A DNA stretch of 6,264 nt from NCBI GenBank assembly GCA_030665705.1, contig DAOUZG010000119.1:1-6264 (forward strand), read 5' to 3'. Below the pieces are notes generated by a model. It worked only from the letters and a program-made list of their open reading frames with translations. It searched no databases and was not told where the DNA came from. This DNA is from Deltaproteobacteria bacterium (GTDB lineage: Bacteria > Myxococcota_A > UBA9160 > SZUA-336). The translations under genes and the position numbers were made by a program. Positions 1 to 6,068 of the stretch are shown here, one piece after another (positions within the stretch are counted from its first letter, which is position 1; each line of letters opens with the position of its first letter).

Positions 1-1
1 C

Positions 2-1759
2 CCCGATCCCGAACTCCTGGACTTGGGTGTGCTCGTCTACGACCCGTCACGCCCGAATCCCCTCGGCGAGAACTGCACGCGGTTCGGAGGTGGACCGGAC
101 GCCGGCTGCACGAACCTCGAGATCCTCTCGGCCAACCTGGAGCGCATCCTGATCGTGGGCGAGCAGGTCGGAAGGGACGAGGTGGCCGATCCTCCGGAGT
201 CGATCCAGGAGCTGGTCTCGATGCTGGATGCGGATGAGACCACGGATATCGGCTTTGACCCCATCGCCGGGCCCGACGGCATCTTCTGGGGGAGTGCCGA
301 TGCCGATCTCGAAGGAGAGGGTGACGGGTTCCGCGAGACGGGCGCAGCTCGGGTCGACCGCAATCTCAAGCCGAACTTCGCCATTGCAGGCGGGACCGAT
401 CTGAATTTCGATGGAAGGCTGACGCCAGACGAGCTCGATCCGAGCACGTGCGGTAACGCGAACTTCTGTTACCGAAACATTACCGTGGATATGGATCGCA
501 CGGGCGAGCTTCCGGAGTCTCTCGACGACCTGGAAGCTGCGAACGTCGTGTATGCGGATGCGAAGCCGGAGTTCATGATCGTCAGGAACAACGACACACC
601 ACTCCCTTCGACGTTTCCCGGGCTCGAATACATCCCGTTCAGGGAGCTCAGCACGACCCAGCAGGCGGAGTTGCTAGCGGCTGATGCGGACAATCCGTTC
701 CTCTTTGATAACGATGGCGACGGGACGATGGACGAGCTCTACCTCCAGGAGGGTGTACGAGGCCAGATCAGCAGCGCCGATGACACGGACTGGGACGCCG
801 ACGGCCGTCCCGACATGGACTCGGATCAAGACGGGAAGCCCGACTGGTTCGACGACTTCACACCGGGTCCCATCTCGGACGACAACATCCTCTGCGGGAG
901 CGGGATCCCTGGAGATCCGCTCCAGCAGGTGCTCCAGTACGAGTTCTTCGACACGAGCCAGGAATCGATGCTCGGGGATCTCTTCCCCGATTTCGGCGGA
1001 CTACCGCCGCGCTCCCCCGTCTTCTGCCGCGGCCTCACGGGGCTGCTGGGTGTGACCGGTTTCACGCTCCCCCACAAGCGGGCAGGGGGCGACGGGGCCT
1101 TCGGGCGTCGCGACTTCCTCTGGCACGGCGGCCGGCAGGTGATGCTCGACTACCAGAAGAAGAACGTGTTCGGCCTGGGGCTCGACTGGGCGGAGGACCG
1201 CACCAAGTCGAGCTGGGGGCTCGAGTTCTCCTGGACCTCGGGAAAGCTCTTCGGCGACACCCTCTCCAAAGACCTCCAGCACCGATCCGACGAGTACGTG
1301 CTGTCCCTCTCGGTGGATCGCCCGACGTTCATTAACTTTTTGAACCCGAACCGGACCTTCTTCCTCAACTTCCAGATCTTCGTCAAGTACTTCTCGGACT
1401 ACCACGGCGGGGACCGGCGGGGAATGTACGGGACCTCGGATGGCCCCTTCGACACCCGGTTCATCCTCTTCTTCTTCACCGGGTACTTCCAGGACCGCCT
1501 CACGCCTCGAGTGACGCTCGTGGTGGATCCGCCGACGTCGACAGGCGCCGTCCTCACTCAGCTGAGCTACCGGTTCACCGATCGCTTCTCCTCGACGGTG
1601 GGGCTGAACCACTTCTTCGGACACGTCAGCCAGACCCAGGCCCCGTTCTTCCCGATCTCGCTTTTGACGGGCCCGGACACCACGGCGGAGACGCTCCGGG
1701 GGATTGCTCCTGCGCGAAACCGGGACGAGATGTTCGTGATCGTTCGGTGGACCTTCTAG
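2..1759 (+). CDS. Outer-membrane beta-barrel protein with calcium-loop N-terminal half (5' truncated, DUF1302-like)
   Basis: The frame is open to the window edge (codons from position 2), so the true start lies upstream; the TTG at 23 is probably an internal Leu codon. About 585 residues remain. The first ~350 are acidic, with six cysteines in three near pairs (codons at 74/107, 449/467, 893/1025). They include a canonical EF-hand-like 12-residue loop DLNFDGRLTPDE (398-433), a DNDGDGTMDE loop (707-736) and a thrombospondin-type-3-like D-rich run (782-853). From about 1070 the sequence becomes aromatic and amphipathic (for example FINFLNPNRTFFLNFQIF, MFVIVRWTF) and ends in Phe, the usual BAM recognition signal of outer-membrane barrels. 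No cysteines lie in this barrel part. The strand texture and the FLNPNRTFF-type segment recall DUF1302-family outer-membrane proteins, but that family call is from memory. Barrel location is well supported; substrate and function are unknown. Calcium binding and disulfides are inferred. Confidence 0.7.
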   Translation, partial: PDPELLDLGVLVYDPSRPNPLGENCTRFGGGPDAGCTNLEILSANLERILIVGEQVGRDEVADPPESIQELVSMLDADETTDIGFDPIAGPDGIFWGSADADLEGEGDGFRETGAARVDRNLKPNFAIAGGTDLNFDGRLTPDELDPSTCGNANFCYRNITVDMDRTGELPESLDDLEAANVVYADAKPEFMIVRNNDTPLPSTFPGLEYIPFRELSTTQQAELLAADADNPFLFDNDGDGTMDELYLQEGVRGQISSADDTDWDADGRPDMDSDQDGKPDWFDDFTPGPISDDNILCGSGIPGDPLQQVLQYEFFDTSQESMLGDLFPDFGGLPPRSPVFCRGLTGLLGVTGFTLPHKRAGGDGAFGRRDFLWHGGRQVMLDYQKKNVFGLGLDWAEDRTKSSWGLEFSWTSGKLFGDTLSKDLQHRSDEYVLSLSVDRPTFINFLNPNRTFFLNFQIFVKYFSDYHGGDRRGMYGTSDGPFDTRFILFFFTGYFQDRLTPRVTLVVDPPTSTGAVLTQLSYRFTDRFSSTVGLNHFFGHVSQTQAPFFPISLLTGPDTTAETLRGIAPARNRDEMFVIVRWTF

Positions 1760-1800
1760 GCTGAGCCCCTACCCCGGAGTGGGGACCGGGAGTGAACAAT

Positions 1801-1829
1801 GCGCCCTCTGGCAGTAAGCTGGGGGGCGC
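1801..1829 (+). terminator. Strong stem-loop between the barrel gene and purN (possible terminator or leader structure)
   Basis: GCGCCCTCT at 1801-1809 pairs with GGGGGGCGC at 1821-1829, including two G-T wobbles. The stem continues inward through G1810-T1820, G1811-C1819 and C1812-G1818 to a 5-nt AGTAA loop, giving a continuous stem of about 12 bp. It sits 41 nt after the barrel gene stop and ends 15 nt before the purN Shine-Dalgarno. There is no real T tract after it (only TTT at 1836-1838), so it is not a textbook intrinsic terminator. It may block 3' exonuclease or act in the purN leader. Confidence 0.35.
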
Positions 1830-1844
1830 GCGTCGTTTGACGGC

Positions 1845-1849
1845 GGAGG
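1845..1849 (+). promoter_or_regulatory. Ribosome binding site of purN
   Basis: GGAGG lies 10 nt before the ATG at 1860. The spacing is slightly long but fits, and it supports that ATG, which also gives the normal PurN N-terminus. Confidence 0.6.
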
Positions 1850-1859
1850 GGATCACAGG

Positions 1860-2489
1860 ATGCCGCTGAGAATCGCCGTTCTGCTCTCGGGGTCGGGGAC
1901 GACCCTCCAGAACCTGATTGACCGCATCGAGAAGGGCCAGCTCGGGGGGGTCGAGGTGACGGCGGTCGTCTCCTCCAAGCCGAGTGCCTTCGGCCTCGAG
2001 CGGGCGCGCCGTCACGGCATCCCGGGCCACGCCGTCGACCGGCGGGCCTACCGGGATGCGCATGCCTTCAACAACGCGCTCCACCGCGTGCTCGAGGGCT
2101 GCAACCCGGATCTCCTCGTGCTGGCGGGATTTCTCTCCATGCTGGAGCTTCGTGAGCGGTACGTGGGCCGGGCCATGAACATCCACCCCGCGCTCATCCC
2201 CGCCTTTTCGGGGAAGGGCTTCTACGGTGAGCGGGTGCACAAGGCCGTCCTCGACTACGGGGTGAGGCTGACCGGCGTCACGGTCCACTTTCTCGACGAG
2301 GAGTACGACACCGGCCCAATCATCCTGCAGGAGACGGTGCCGGTGCTGGACGACGACACGCCGGAGACGCTTGCCCGTCGGGTTCAGGAAAAGGAGCGGG
2401 AGCTCTTCCCCCGGGCGATCCAGCTATTTGCCGATGGACGGCTTCGAATCGAGGGCCGCAGGGTTCGAATCCTCCCGACCGAGCCCTGA
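1860..2489 (+). CDS. purN: Phosphoribosylglycinamide formyltransferase (GAR transformylase)
   Basis: This cytosolic enzyme transfers the formyl group of 10-formyl-tetrahydrofolate to GAR, giving FGAR, the third step of purine nucleotide synthesis. The 209-residue length is normal for the family. The phosphate-binding loop LLSGSGTTLQNLI is at residues 8-20. The catalytic Asn-x-His is MNIHPALIPAF, with Asn107 and His109, and the catalytic Asp is Asp150 in EEYDTGPII. SGKGFYGERVHKAVLDYGV and LTGVTVHFLD follow the expected order of the Rossmann-like fold. The start is fixed by GGAGG at 1845 and by MPLRIAVLLSG matching the usual N-terminus. It is often paired with purM, but here it stands alone between a barrel gene and a c-di-GMP gene, with about 100 bp and 200 bp of non-coding DNA either side, so it is probably transcribed on its own or by read-through. 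The frame is intact and all key residues are present. Confidence 0.95.
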   Translation: MPLRIAVLLSGSGTTLQNLIDRIEKGQLGGVEVTAVVSSKPSAFGLERARRHGIPGHAVDRRAYRDAHAFNNALHRVLEGCNPDLLVLAGFLSMLELRERYVGRAMNIHPALIPAFSGKGFYGERVHKAVLDYGVRLTGVTVHFLDEEYDTGPIILQETVPVLDDDTPETLARRVQEKERELFPRAIQLFADGRLRIEGRRVRILPTEP

Positions 2490-2507
2490 CCCGGGTTTCT
2501 CACTGCG

Positions 2508-2535
2508 TTGGCTAAGCCCGAAACGCCTGTAGAAT
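2508..2535 (+). promoter_or_regulatory. Candidate sigma70 promoter for the diguanylate cyclase gene
   Basis: TTGGCT (2508-2513) matches the -35 consensus at 4 of 6, and TAGAAT (2530-2535) matches the -10 at 5 of 6, with a 16-nt spacer. The predicted transcript would begin near 2542, about 150 nt before the likely ATG at 2693 and about 37 nt upstream of the palindrome at 2579. Found by eye, with no expression evidence. Confidence 0.4.
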
Positions 2536-2547
2536 CGAGCCCCTCAG

Positions 2548-2566
2548 GCCGAGATCTGCGCTCGGC
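2548..2566 (+). other. Small stem-loop in the leader of the diguanylate cyclase gene
   Basis: GCCGAG (2548-2553) pairs with CTCGGC (2561-2566) around a 7-nt loop. No T tract follows. It would lie near the 5' end of a transcript from the promoter at 2508-2535, just before the palindrome. It could be a chance GC hairpin. Confidence 0.25.
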
Positions 2567-2578
2567 AGCTCGCTGGGA

Positions 2579-2596
2579 TGGGTGAAATTTCACCCA
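2579..2596. promoter_or_regulatory. Perfect 18-bp palindrome, operator-like
   Basis: TGGGTGAAATTTCACCCA reads identically on both strands, with no mismatch and no spacer. It lies between a candidate promoter (2508-2535) and the likely start codon (2693) of the response regulator gene, where a dimeric repressor would block transcription. As RNA it could form a 7-bp stem with an AATT loop, without a T tract. The GTGA and TCAC half-sites are only 4 bp apart, which does not fit the CRP spacing of 6. The cognate regulator is unknown. Confidence 0.5.
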
Positions 2597-2692
2597 CTTC
2601 CGCCGCCGGCAACGCCATGCGCAACACTCTGTTCTCCGGAGCGGTCACCGCCTAAGGTGCCCGAGGAACCGCGCCGATCGACCGAGAAGAGC

Positions 2693-4126
2693 ATGCTTGA
2701 GAATCCCGAACACGACCGAGCCGGGGCCCGGGTCCTGGTGGTAGACGACGATCGCTTGATCCGGGAGATGACCCGGGACGCGCTCACGCGCGAGGGGTTC
2801 CACGTCGAGGTGGCGGCGTCCGGGACCGAGGCGCTGGGCGTCCTCGAGCGGAGCGGCCCCTTCGACGTCGTGCTGACGGATCTGTCCATGCCGGAGATGG
2901 ACGGCCTGGAGCTGATGGAGAAGATCAAACGGGCCCAGCCGGGCACAGATGTGATCGTTCTAACCGGCTACGCCTCGCTCGAGAGCGCGCTCCAGGCGCT
3001 GAGACTCGGGGCCGCGGACTATCTCCGGAAGCCTGTGGAGGGGCCCGAGATCGTCTACGGCGTCAAGCGGACGATCCTTCGTCGGAGCCTGGTGACGGAG
3101 AACGAGTCCCTGCGGGGTTGGCTTCAGGCGTTCGAGTCCTCGCGCATCCTGACCTCGAGCCTGGAGACCCAGGACATCCTTCCGTTGGCGATGGACATTC
3201 TGCTGCAGCTTCTGCGGCGCGAGCGCGCGATCGGACGAATCATTTACGGAGACCCCCGGTTGCAGGACGGCCTGTGCGTCCGCGGCTTCTCCACGGAGGC
3301 CGCCCGCCGGATCCGCGATCGGGTCCATGCCGGGAAGCTCTTCGATTCGCCCACGGCCGAGCGCCCGGTCCGGGAGGCGACCGAAGGGCTCCGAGGGGTG
3401 ATTCCCTCGCTGGAGATCGACGACGAGCTGCTGCTTTTGCCCATCCGACTCACCGGGCAGCCCATCGGAGGGATCTGGATCTTCTCGGGAGGGCAACCCT
3501 TCCGCGACGACGAGATCGAACGAGCGCGGCTGGTGGTTGCCCAGGCCGAGCTGGCGCTCGTCAACGCGGAGAAGTTTTTGCAGGCCCGCGAGCGCGCGTT
3601 TGTCGATGACGTCACCGACCTCTACAACGCGCGCTACCTTCTTGCGGCACTCGATCGCGAGGTGAGCCGCGCCCACCGTTACGGGCTGGAAGTCAGCGTG
3701 CTGTTCCTGGACCTGGACCACTTCAAGCACGTGAACGACCGTTACGGACACCTCGTGGGATCGGGCGTCTTGCGAGAGCTCGGCAAGGTTTTGCAGGGCT
3801 GCGTTCGGAGCATCGATACCGTGGGACGCTACGGTGGGGATGAGTTCGCCGTTCTGCTCGTGGACACGGGAATCTCCGGGGCCCTGCAGGTAGCCCAGCG
3901 GGTCCGTCGCACCGTAGCGGCCTCGACCTTCCACGGAGAGCGGGGCCTCGAGCTTCGCCTGACCCTGAGCGGCGGAGCCGCCACGTATCCGATCCACGGG
4001 AGGAGCTGGCAGGAACTCCTTGACCGCTCCGACAAGGCGATGTACCTGGCGAAAGCCCTCGGGCGAGACCGAATCTGCTCGGCGGACGACCTTCGCGGGG
4101 TCGCTTCCACATCCGGTACGCCTTGA
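2693..4126 (+). CDS. REC-GAF-GGDEF response regulator, diguanylate cyclase
   Basis: Predicted to make c-di-GMP from two GTP in the cytosol under control of phosphorylation. Numbering uses the ATG at 2693 (477 residues). Residues ~13-130 are a receiver domain: RVLVVDDD with acidic pocket Asp18-20, phosphoacceptor Asp63 (VVLTDLSMPEMDG), Thr91 (VLTGYAS) and Lys113 (YLRKP). Residues ~143-293 look like a GAF sensor (RILTSSLETQDILPLAMDIL start, PIGGIWIFS core); its ligand is unknown. Residues ~299-461 form the GGDEF domain: DDVTDLYNARYL, metal-binding Asp340 in FLDLDHFKHVND, and an intact GGDEF at 381-385. RSID (372-375), exactly five residues before GGDEF, is a complete product-inhibition I-site. 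The frame stays open back to a GTG at 2582, but the extra 37 residues are proline-rich, outside any domain, and that GTG lies inside the palindrome. The ATG has only a weak purine-rich GAGAAGAG before it. No partner histidine kinase is present nearby. Confidence 0.9.
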   Translation: MLENPEHDRAGARVLVVDDDRLIREMTRDALTREGFHVEVAASGTEALGVLERSGPFDVVLTDLSMPEMDGLELMEKIKRAQPGTDVIVLTGYASLESALQALRLGAADYLRKPVEGPEIVYGVKRTILRRSLVTENESLRGWLQAFESSRILTSSLETQDILPLAMDILLQLLRRERAIGRIIYGDPRLQDGLCVRGFSTEAARRIRDRVHAGKLFDSPTAERPVREATEGLRGVIPSLEIDDELLLLPIRLTGQPIGGIWIFSGGQPFRDDEIERARLVVAQAELALVNAEKFLQARERAFVDDVTDLYNARYLLAALDREVSRAHRYGLEVSVLFLDLDHFKHVNDRYGHLVGSGVLRELGKVLQGCVRSIDTVGRYGGDEFAVLLVDTGISGALQVAQRVRRTVAASTFHGERGLELRLTLSGGAATYPIHGRSWQELLDRSDKAMYLAKALGRDRICSADDLRGVASTSGTP

Positions 4127-4131
4127 GTCCT

Positions 4132-4160
4132 TTGACCCCCGTCGGACGGATCGCTAGCTT
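4132..4160 (+). promoter_or_regulatory. Candidate sigma70 promoter for aspS
   Basis: TTGACC (4132-4137) matches the -35 consensus at 5 of 6. TAGCTT (4155-4160) is a looser -10, matching 3 of 6, at the ideal 17-nt spacing. It sits just after the diguanylate cyclase stop and would leave an aspS leader of roughly 100 nt. A promoter is expected here because aspS starts 139 bp after the previous gene. Confidence 0.4.
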
Positions 4161-4163
4161 ACG

Positions 4164-4180
4164 CGCCACTCGGGGTGGCG
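4164..4180 (+). other. Stem-loop in the diguanylate cyclase-aspS gap
   Basis: CGCCAC (4164-4169) pairs with GTGGCG (4175-4180) around a 5-nt TCGGG loop. It lies 37 nt after the upstream stop codon and right at the expected aspS transcription start. Without a T tract it is a poor intrinsic terminator. It could cap the aspS leader or mark the 3' end of the upstream transcript. Confidence 0.25.
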
Positions 4181-4252
4181 AAATCGGCGAACGACCTTCG
4201 CGCTGACCCCCAGCCACGCGCTCCGTTCTAACCACCCGAAGCGACGATCGTC

Positions 4253-4257
4253 GGAGG
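4253..4257 (+). promoter_or_regulatory. Ribosome binding site fixing the GTG start of aspS
   Basis: GGAGG is 8 nt before the GTG at 4266, near-ideal spacing. It supports this non-ATG start, which also yields a normal AspRS N-terminus. Confidence 0.75.
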
Positions 4258-4265
4258 CAAAGCTC

Positions 4266-6068
4266 GTGCGTCTAGATATTCTCGGGAACCTGCGGCGCAC
4301 GCACTACTGTGGGACCCTCCGGTCGGAGCACGTGGGACAGGACGTGGTGCTGTGTGGATGGGTTCACCGACGGCGCGACCACGGCGGCGTCATCTTCATC
4401 GATCTGCGTGACCGCACCGGCCTGGCGCAGGTGGTGTTCAGGCCCGACACCACGCCCGAGGCGCACGAGCGCGCCGAGCAGGTGCGCTCCGAGTACGTGC
4501 TCGCCGTACGGGGTCGGGTCGAGTCCCGCGGGCCCGATGCCACGAACCCGAACCTCCCGACCGGGGAGGTGGAAGTGGTCGCGGCCGAGCTCCGGATCCT
4601 CAATACGGCTACCACGCCTCCGTTTCCCATCGAGGACGAGGTAGAGATCGATGAGTCGGTCCGTCTCCGCAACCGGATCCACGACCTGCGTCGCCCGGTC
4701 ATGCAGAACCGGCTCGAGCTGCGTCACCGACTGTTCCAGTCCGTCCGGGGAGCCTTGACCGACCAGGGCCTTCTGGAGATCGAGACGCCCATGCTCGCAC
4801 GGGCGACGCCCGAGGGCGCGCGGGATTTCCTCGTACCGTGCCGACTTCAACCCGGCACGTTCTACGCGCTACCGCAGTCCCCGCAGATTCTGAAGCAGCT
4901 GCTGATGGTTGCGGGGTTCGAGGGGTACTTTCAGCTCGCTCGGTGCTTTCGGGACGAGGATCTCCGCGCAGACCGTCAGCCCGAGTTCACACAGATCGAT
5001 CTGGAGCTGGCGTTTGTCGGGGTGGACGGCGTGCTCGCCGTTCTGGAGGAGACCACCGTTCGGGCGTTTCGCGACGTCATCGGGGTCGAGCTGCCGCGCC
5101 CGTTTCCCCGCTTGGGTTTCCACGACATCATGGCGCGGTACGGAACGGACAAGCCGGACACCCGCATCCAGCTCGAGCTGGTGGACCTGACCGACGTGTT
5201 TGCGAAGAGCGGATACGGGGTGTTCGCCCGTGCGGTCGACGCGGGCGGTGTGATCCGTGCGCTCCCCGTACCCCAGGCGCAGGCGATCTCACGATCGGAG
5301 CTCGACCGCCTCGTCGAGGAGAGTCGCACCTGGGGCGCCCAGGGGCTCGGGTGGGTCCGGTGGACAGAGGACGGCAAGTGGCAATCGCCCATGGCGAAGT
5401 ATCTCTCCGATACCGAGCGGGAGAAGATCGTCGAGCGAACCTCGGCCGGCCCGGGCCATCTCGTCTTCTTCGTGGCAGATCGCGAGAACGTTGCCTGCGA
5501 GGTGCTGTCGAAGCTGCGGATTCATCTCGGCGAGCGGCTCGGATGCATGGACGGCCGTGAGTGGGATCCCTTCTTCGTGCTGGATTTTCCACTGTTCGAG
5601 TTGGACGAGCGAGGAGCGACGGTCCCGATGCACATGCCGTTCGTGGCTCCCGCCGAGGAGGACCTGGATCTGCTCGACACCGAGCCGCTCCGCGTCCGTT
5701 CCACCCACTACGATCTTGTCCTCAACGGAGTGGAATTGGGCTCGGGGAGTCTCCGGAACCACCGCTCCGATGTGCAGATGCGGATCTTTTCGGCTCTGGG
5801 CTACTCGGAGGAGGAGGCGCGACGCCGCTTCGGATTCATGCTCGACGCCCTGGCCACGGGCGCTCCGCCACATGGGGGTTTTGCGTTCGGCTTCGACCGC
5901 ATGACGCTCTTGATGACCGGGGGTCAGAGCCTGCGCGACGTGCTTGCCTTCCCGAAGACCCAGCGCGGCCAGGATGTCTTTCTACAGGCTCCAAGCTCCG
6001 TTGATACGGAACAGCTCAACGAGCTAGGGCTCCGACTCCGCCGGGAGCCCGGTGGAGGAGGCGAATGA
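4266..6068 (+). CDS. aspS: Aspartyl-tRNA synthetase, bacterial type, predicted non-discriminating
   Basis: This cytosolic class II enzyme charges tRNA-Asp with aspartate. At 600 residues it has the full bacterial length. The N-terminal OB-fold anticodon domain spans ~15-115 (HYCGTLRSEHVGQ, LCGWVHRRRDHGG). Catalytic motif 1 lies around LLEIETPML (169-177), QSPQILKQLLM at 204-214 contacts substrate, and motif 2 is FRDEDLRADRQPEFTQ (228-243). The bacterial GAD insertion covers ~285-410, and motif 3 is FAFGFDRM (539-546) with Arg545. His39 in RRRDHGG is the residue found in non-discriminating AspRS (His31 of Pseudomonas aeruginosa); discriminating enzymes have Leu. This predicts that it also makes Asp-tRNA-Asn, repaired by GatCAB. 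The second marker, usually Gly83, aligns with Asp91 here. The flipping-loop signature usually written HHPFT is HMPFV (456-460), and GGGS appears as GSGS (492-495). The start is GTG with GGAGG 8 nt upstream. The stop overlaps the next gene by 4 nt. Confidence 0.96.
   Translation: MRLDILGNLRRTHYCGTLRSEHVGQDVVLCGWVHRRRDHGGVIFIDLRDRTGLAQVVFRPDTTPEAHERAEQVRSEYVLAVRGRVESRGPDATNPNLPTGEVEVVAAELRILNTATTPPFPIEDEVEIDESVRLRNRIHDLRRPVMQNRLELRHRLFQSVRGALTDQGLLEIETPMLARATPEGARDFLVPCRLQPGTFYALPQSPQILKQLLMVAGFEGYFQLARCFRDEDLRADRQPEFTQIDLELAFVGVDGVLAVLEETTVRAFRDVIGVELPRPFPRLGFHDIMARYGTDKPDTRIQLELVDLTDVFAKSGYGVFARAVDAGGVIRALPVPQAQAISRSELDRLVEESRTWGAQGLGWVRWTEDGKWQSPMAKYLSDTEREKIVERTSAGPGHLVFFVADRENVACEVLSKLRIHLGERLGCMDGREWDPFFVLDFPLFELDERGATVPMHMPFVAPAEEDLDLLDTEPLRVRSTHYDLVLNGVELGSGSLRNHRSDVQMRIFSALGYSEEEARRRFGFMLDALATGAPPHGGFAFGFDRMTLLMTGGQSLRDVLAFPKTQRGQDVFLQAPSSVDTEQLNELGLRLRREPGGGGE
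6054..6061 (+). promoter_or_regulatory. Ribosome binding site of the LysM gene inside the aspS 3' end
   Basis: GGAGGAGG lies 3 nt (6 nt from the first GGAGG) before the ATG at 6065 and encodes the Gly/Glu-rich tail of AspRS. Together with the ATGA overlap it suggests translational coupling. Confidence 0.6.

Noticed and set aside
1001..1624. 207-codon open frame on the minus strand
   Set aside because: Low-complexity Glu/Val/Pro-rich product antisense to the beta-barrel coding sequence; no motif or ribosome site.
1772..1784. CCCC/GGGG mini-hairpin after the barrel stop codon
   Set aside because: Only a 4-bp stem with a 5-nt loop and no T tract; too weak to call a terminator.
1837..1842. TTGACG resembling a -35 box before purN
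   Set aside because: A matching -10 would have to fall inside the purN coding sequence, downstream of its start.
1626..2288. 220-codon open frame on the minus strand spanning the barrel end and purN
   Set aside because: It crosses two genes and their gap, and its composition is typical of an antisense shadow; purN on the + strand is certain.
2586..2592. Possible CRP/FNR-type site within the palindrome
   Set aside because: The GTGA and TCAC halves are 4 bp apart, not 6, and it lacks the TTGAT-N4-ATCAA pattern of FNR.
2960..3997. 345-codon open frame on the minus strand opposite the response regulator
   Set aside because: GC-rich antisense shadow: no recognisable domain, and the + strand frame encodes complete REC, GAF and GGDEF motifs throughout.
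4242..4253. 12-bp perfect palindrome CGACGATCGTCG next to the aspS ribosome site
   Set aside because: About one or two 12-bp palindromes are expected by chance in a window this size, so it carries little weight alone.
4838..5560. 240-codon + strand frame inside aspS
   Set aside because: Arg/Gly-rich out-of-frame translation of aspS with no independent domain.
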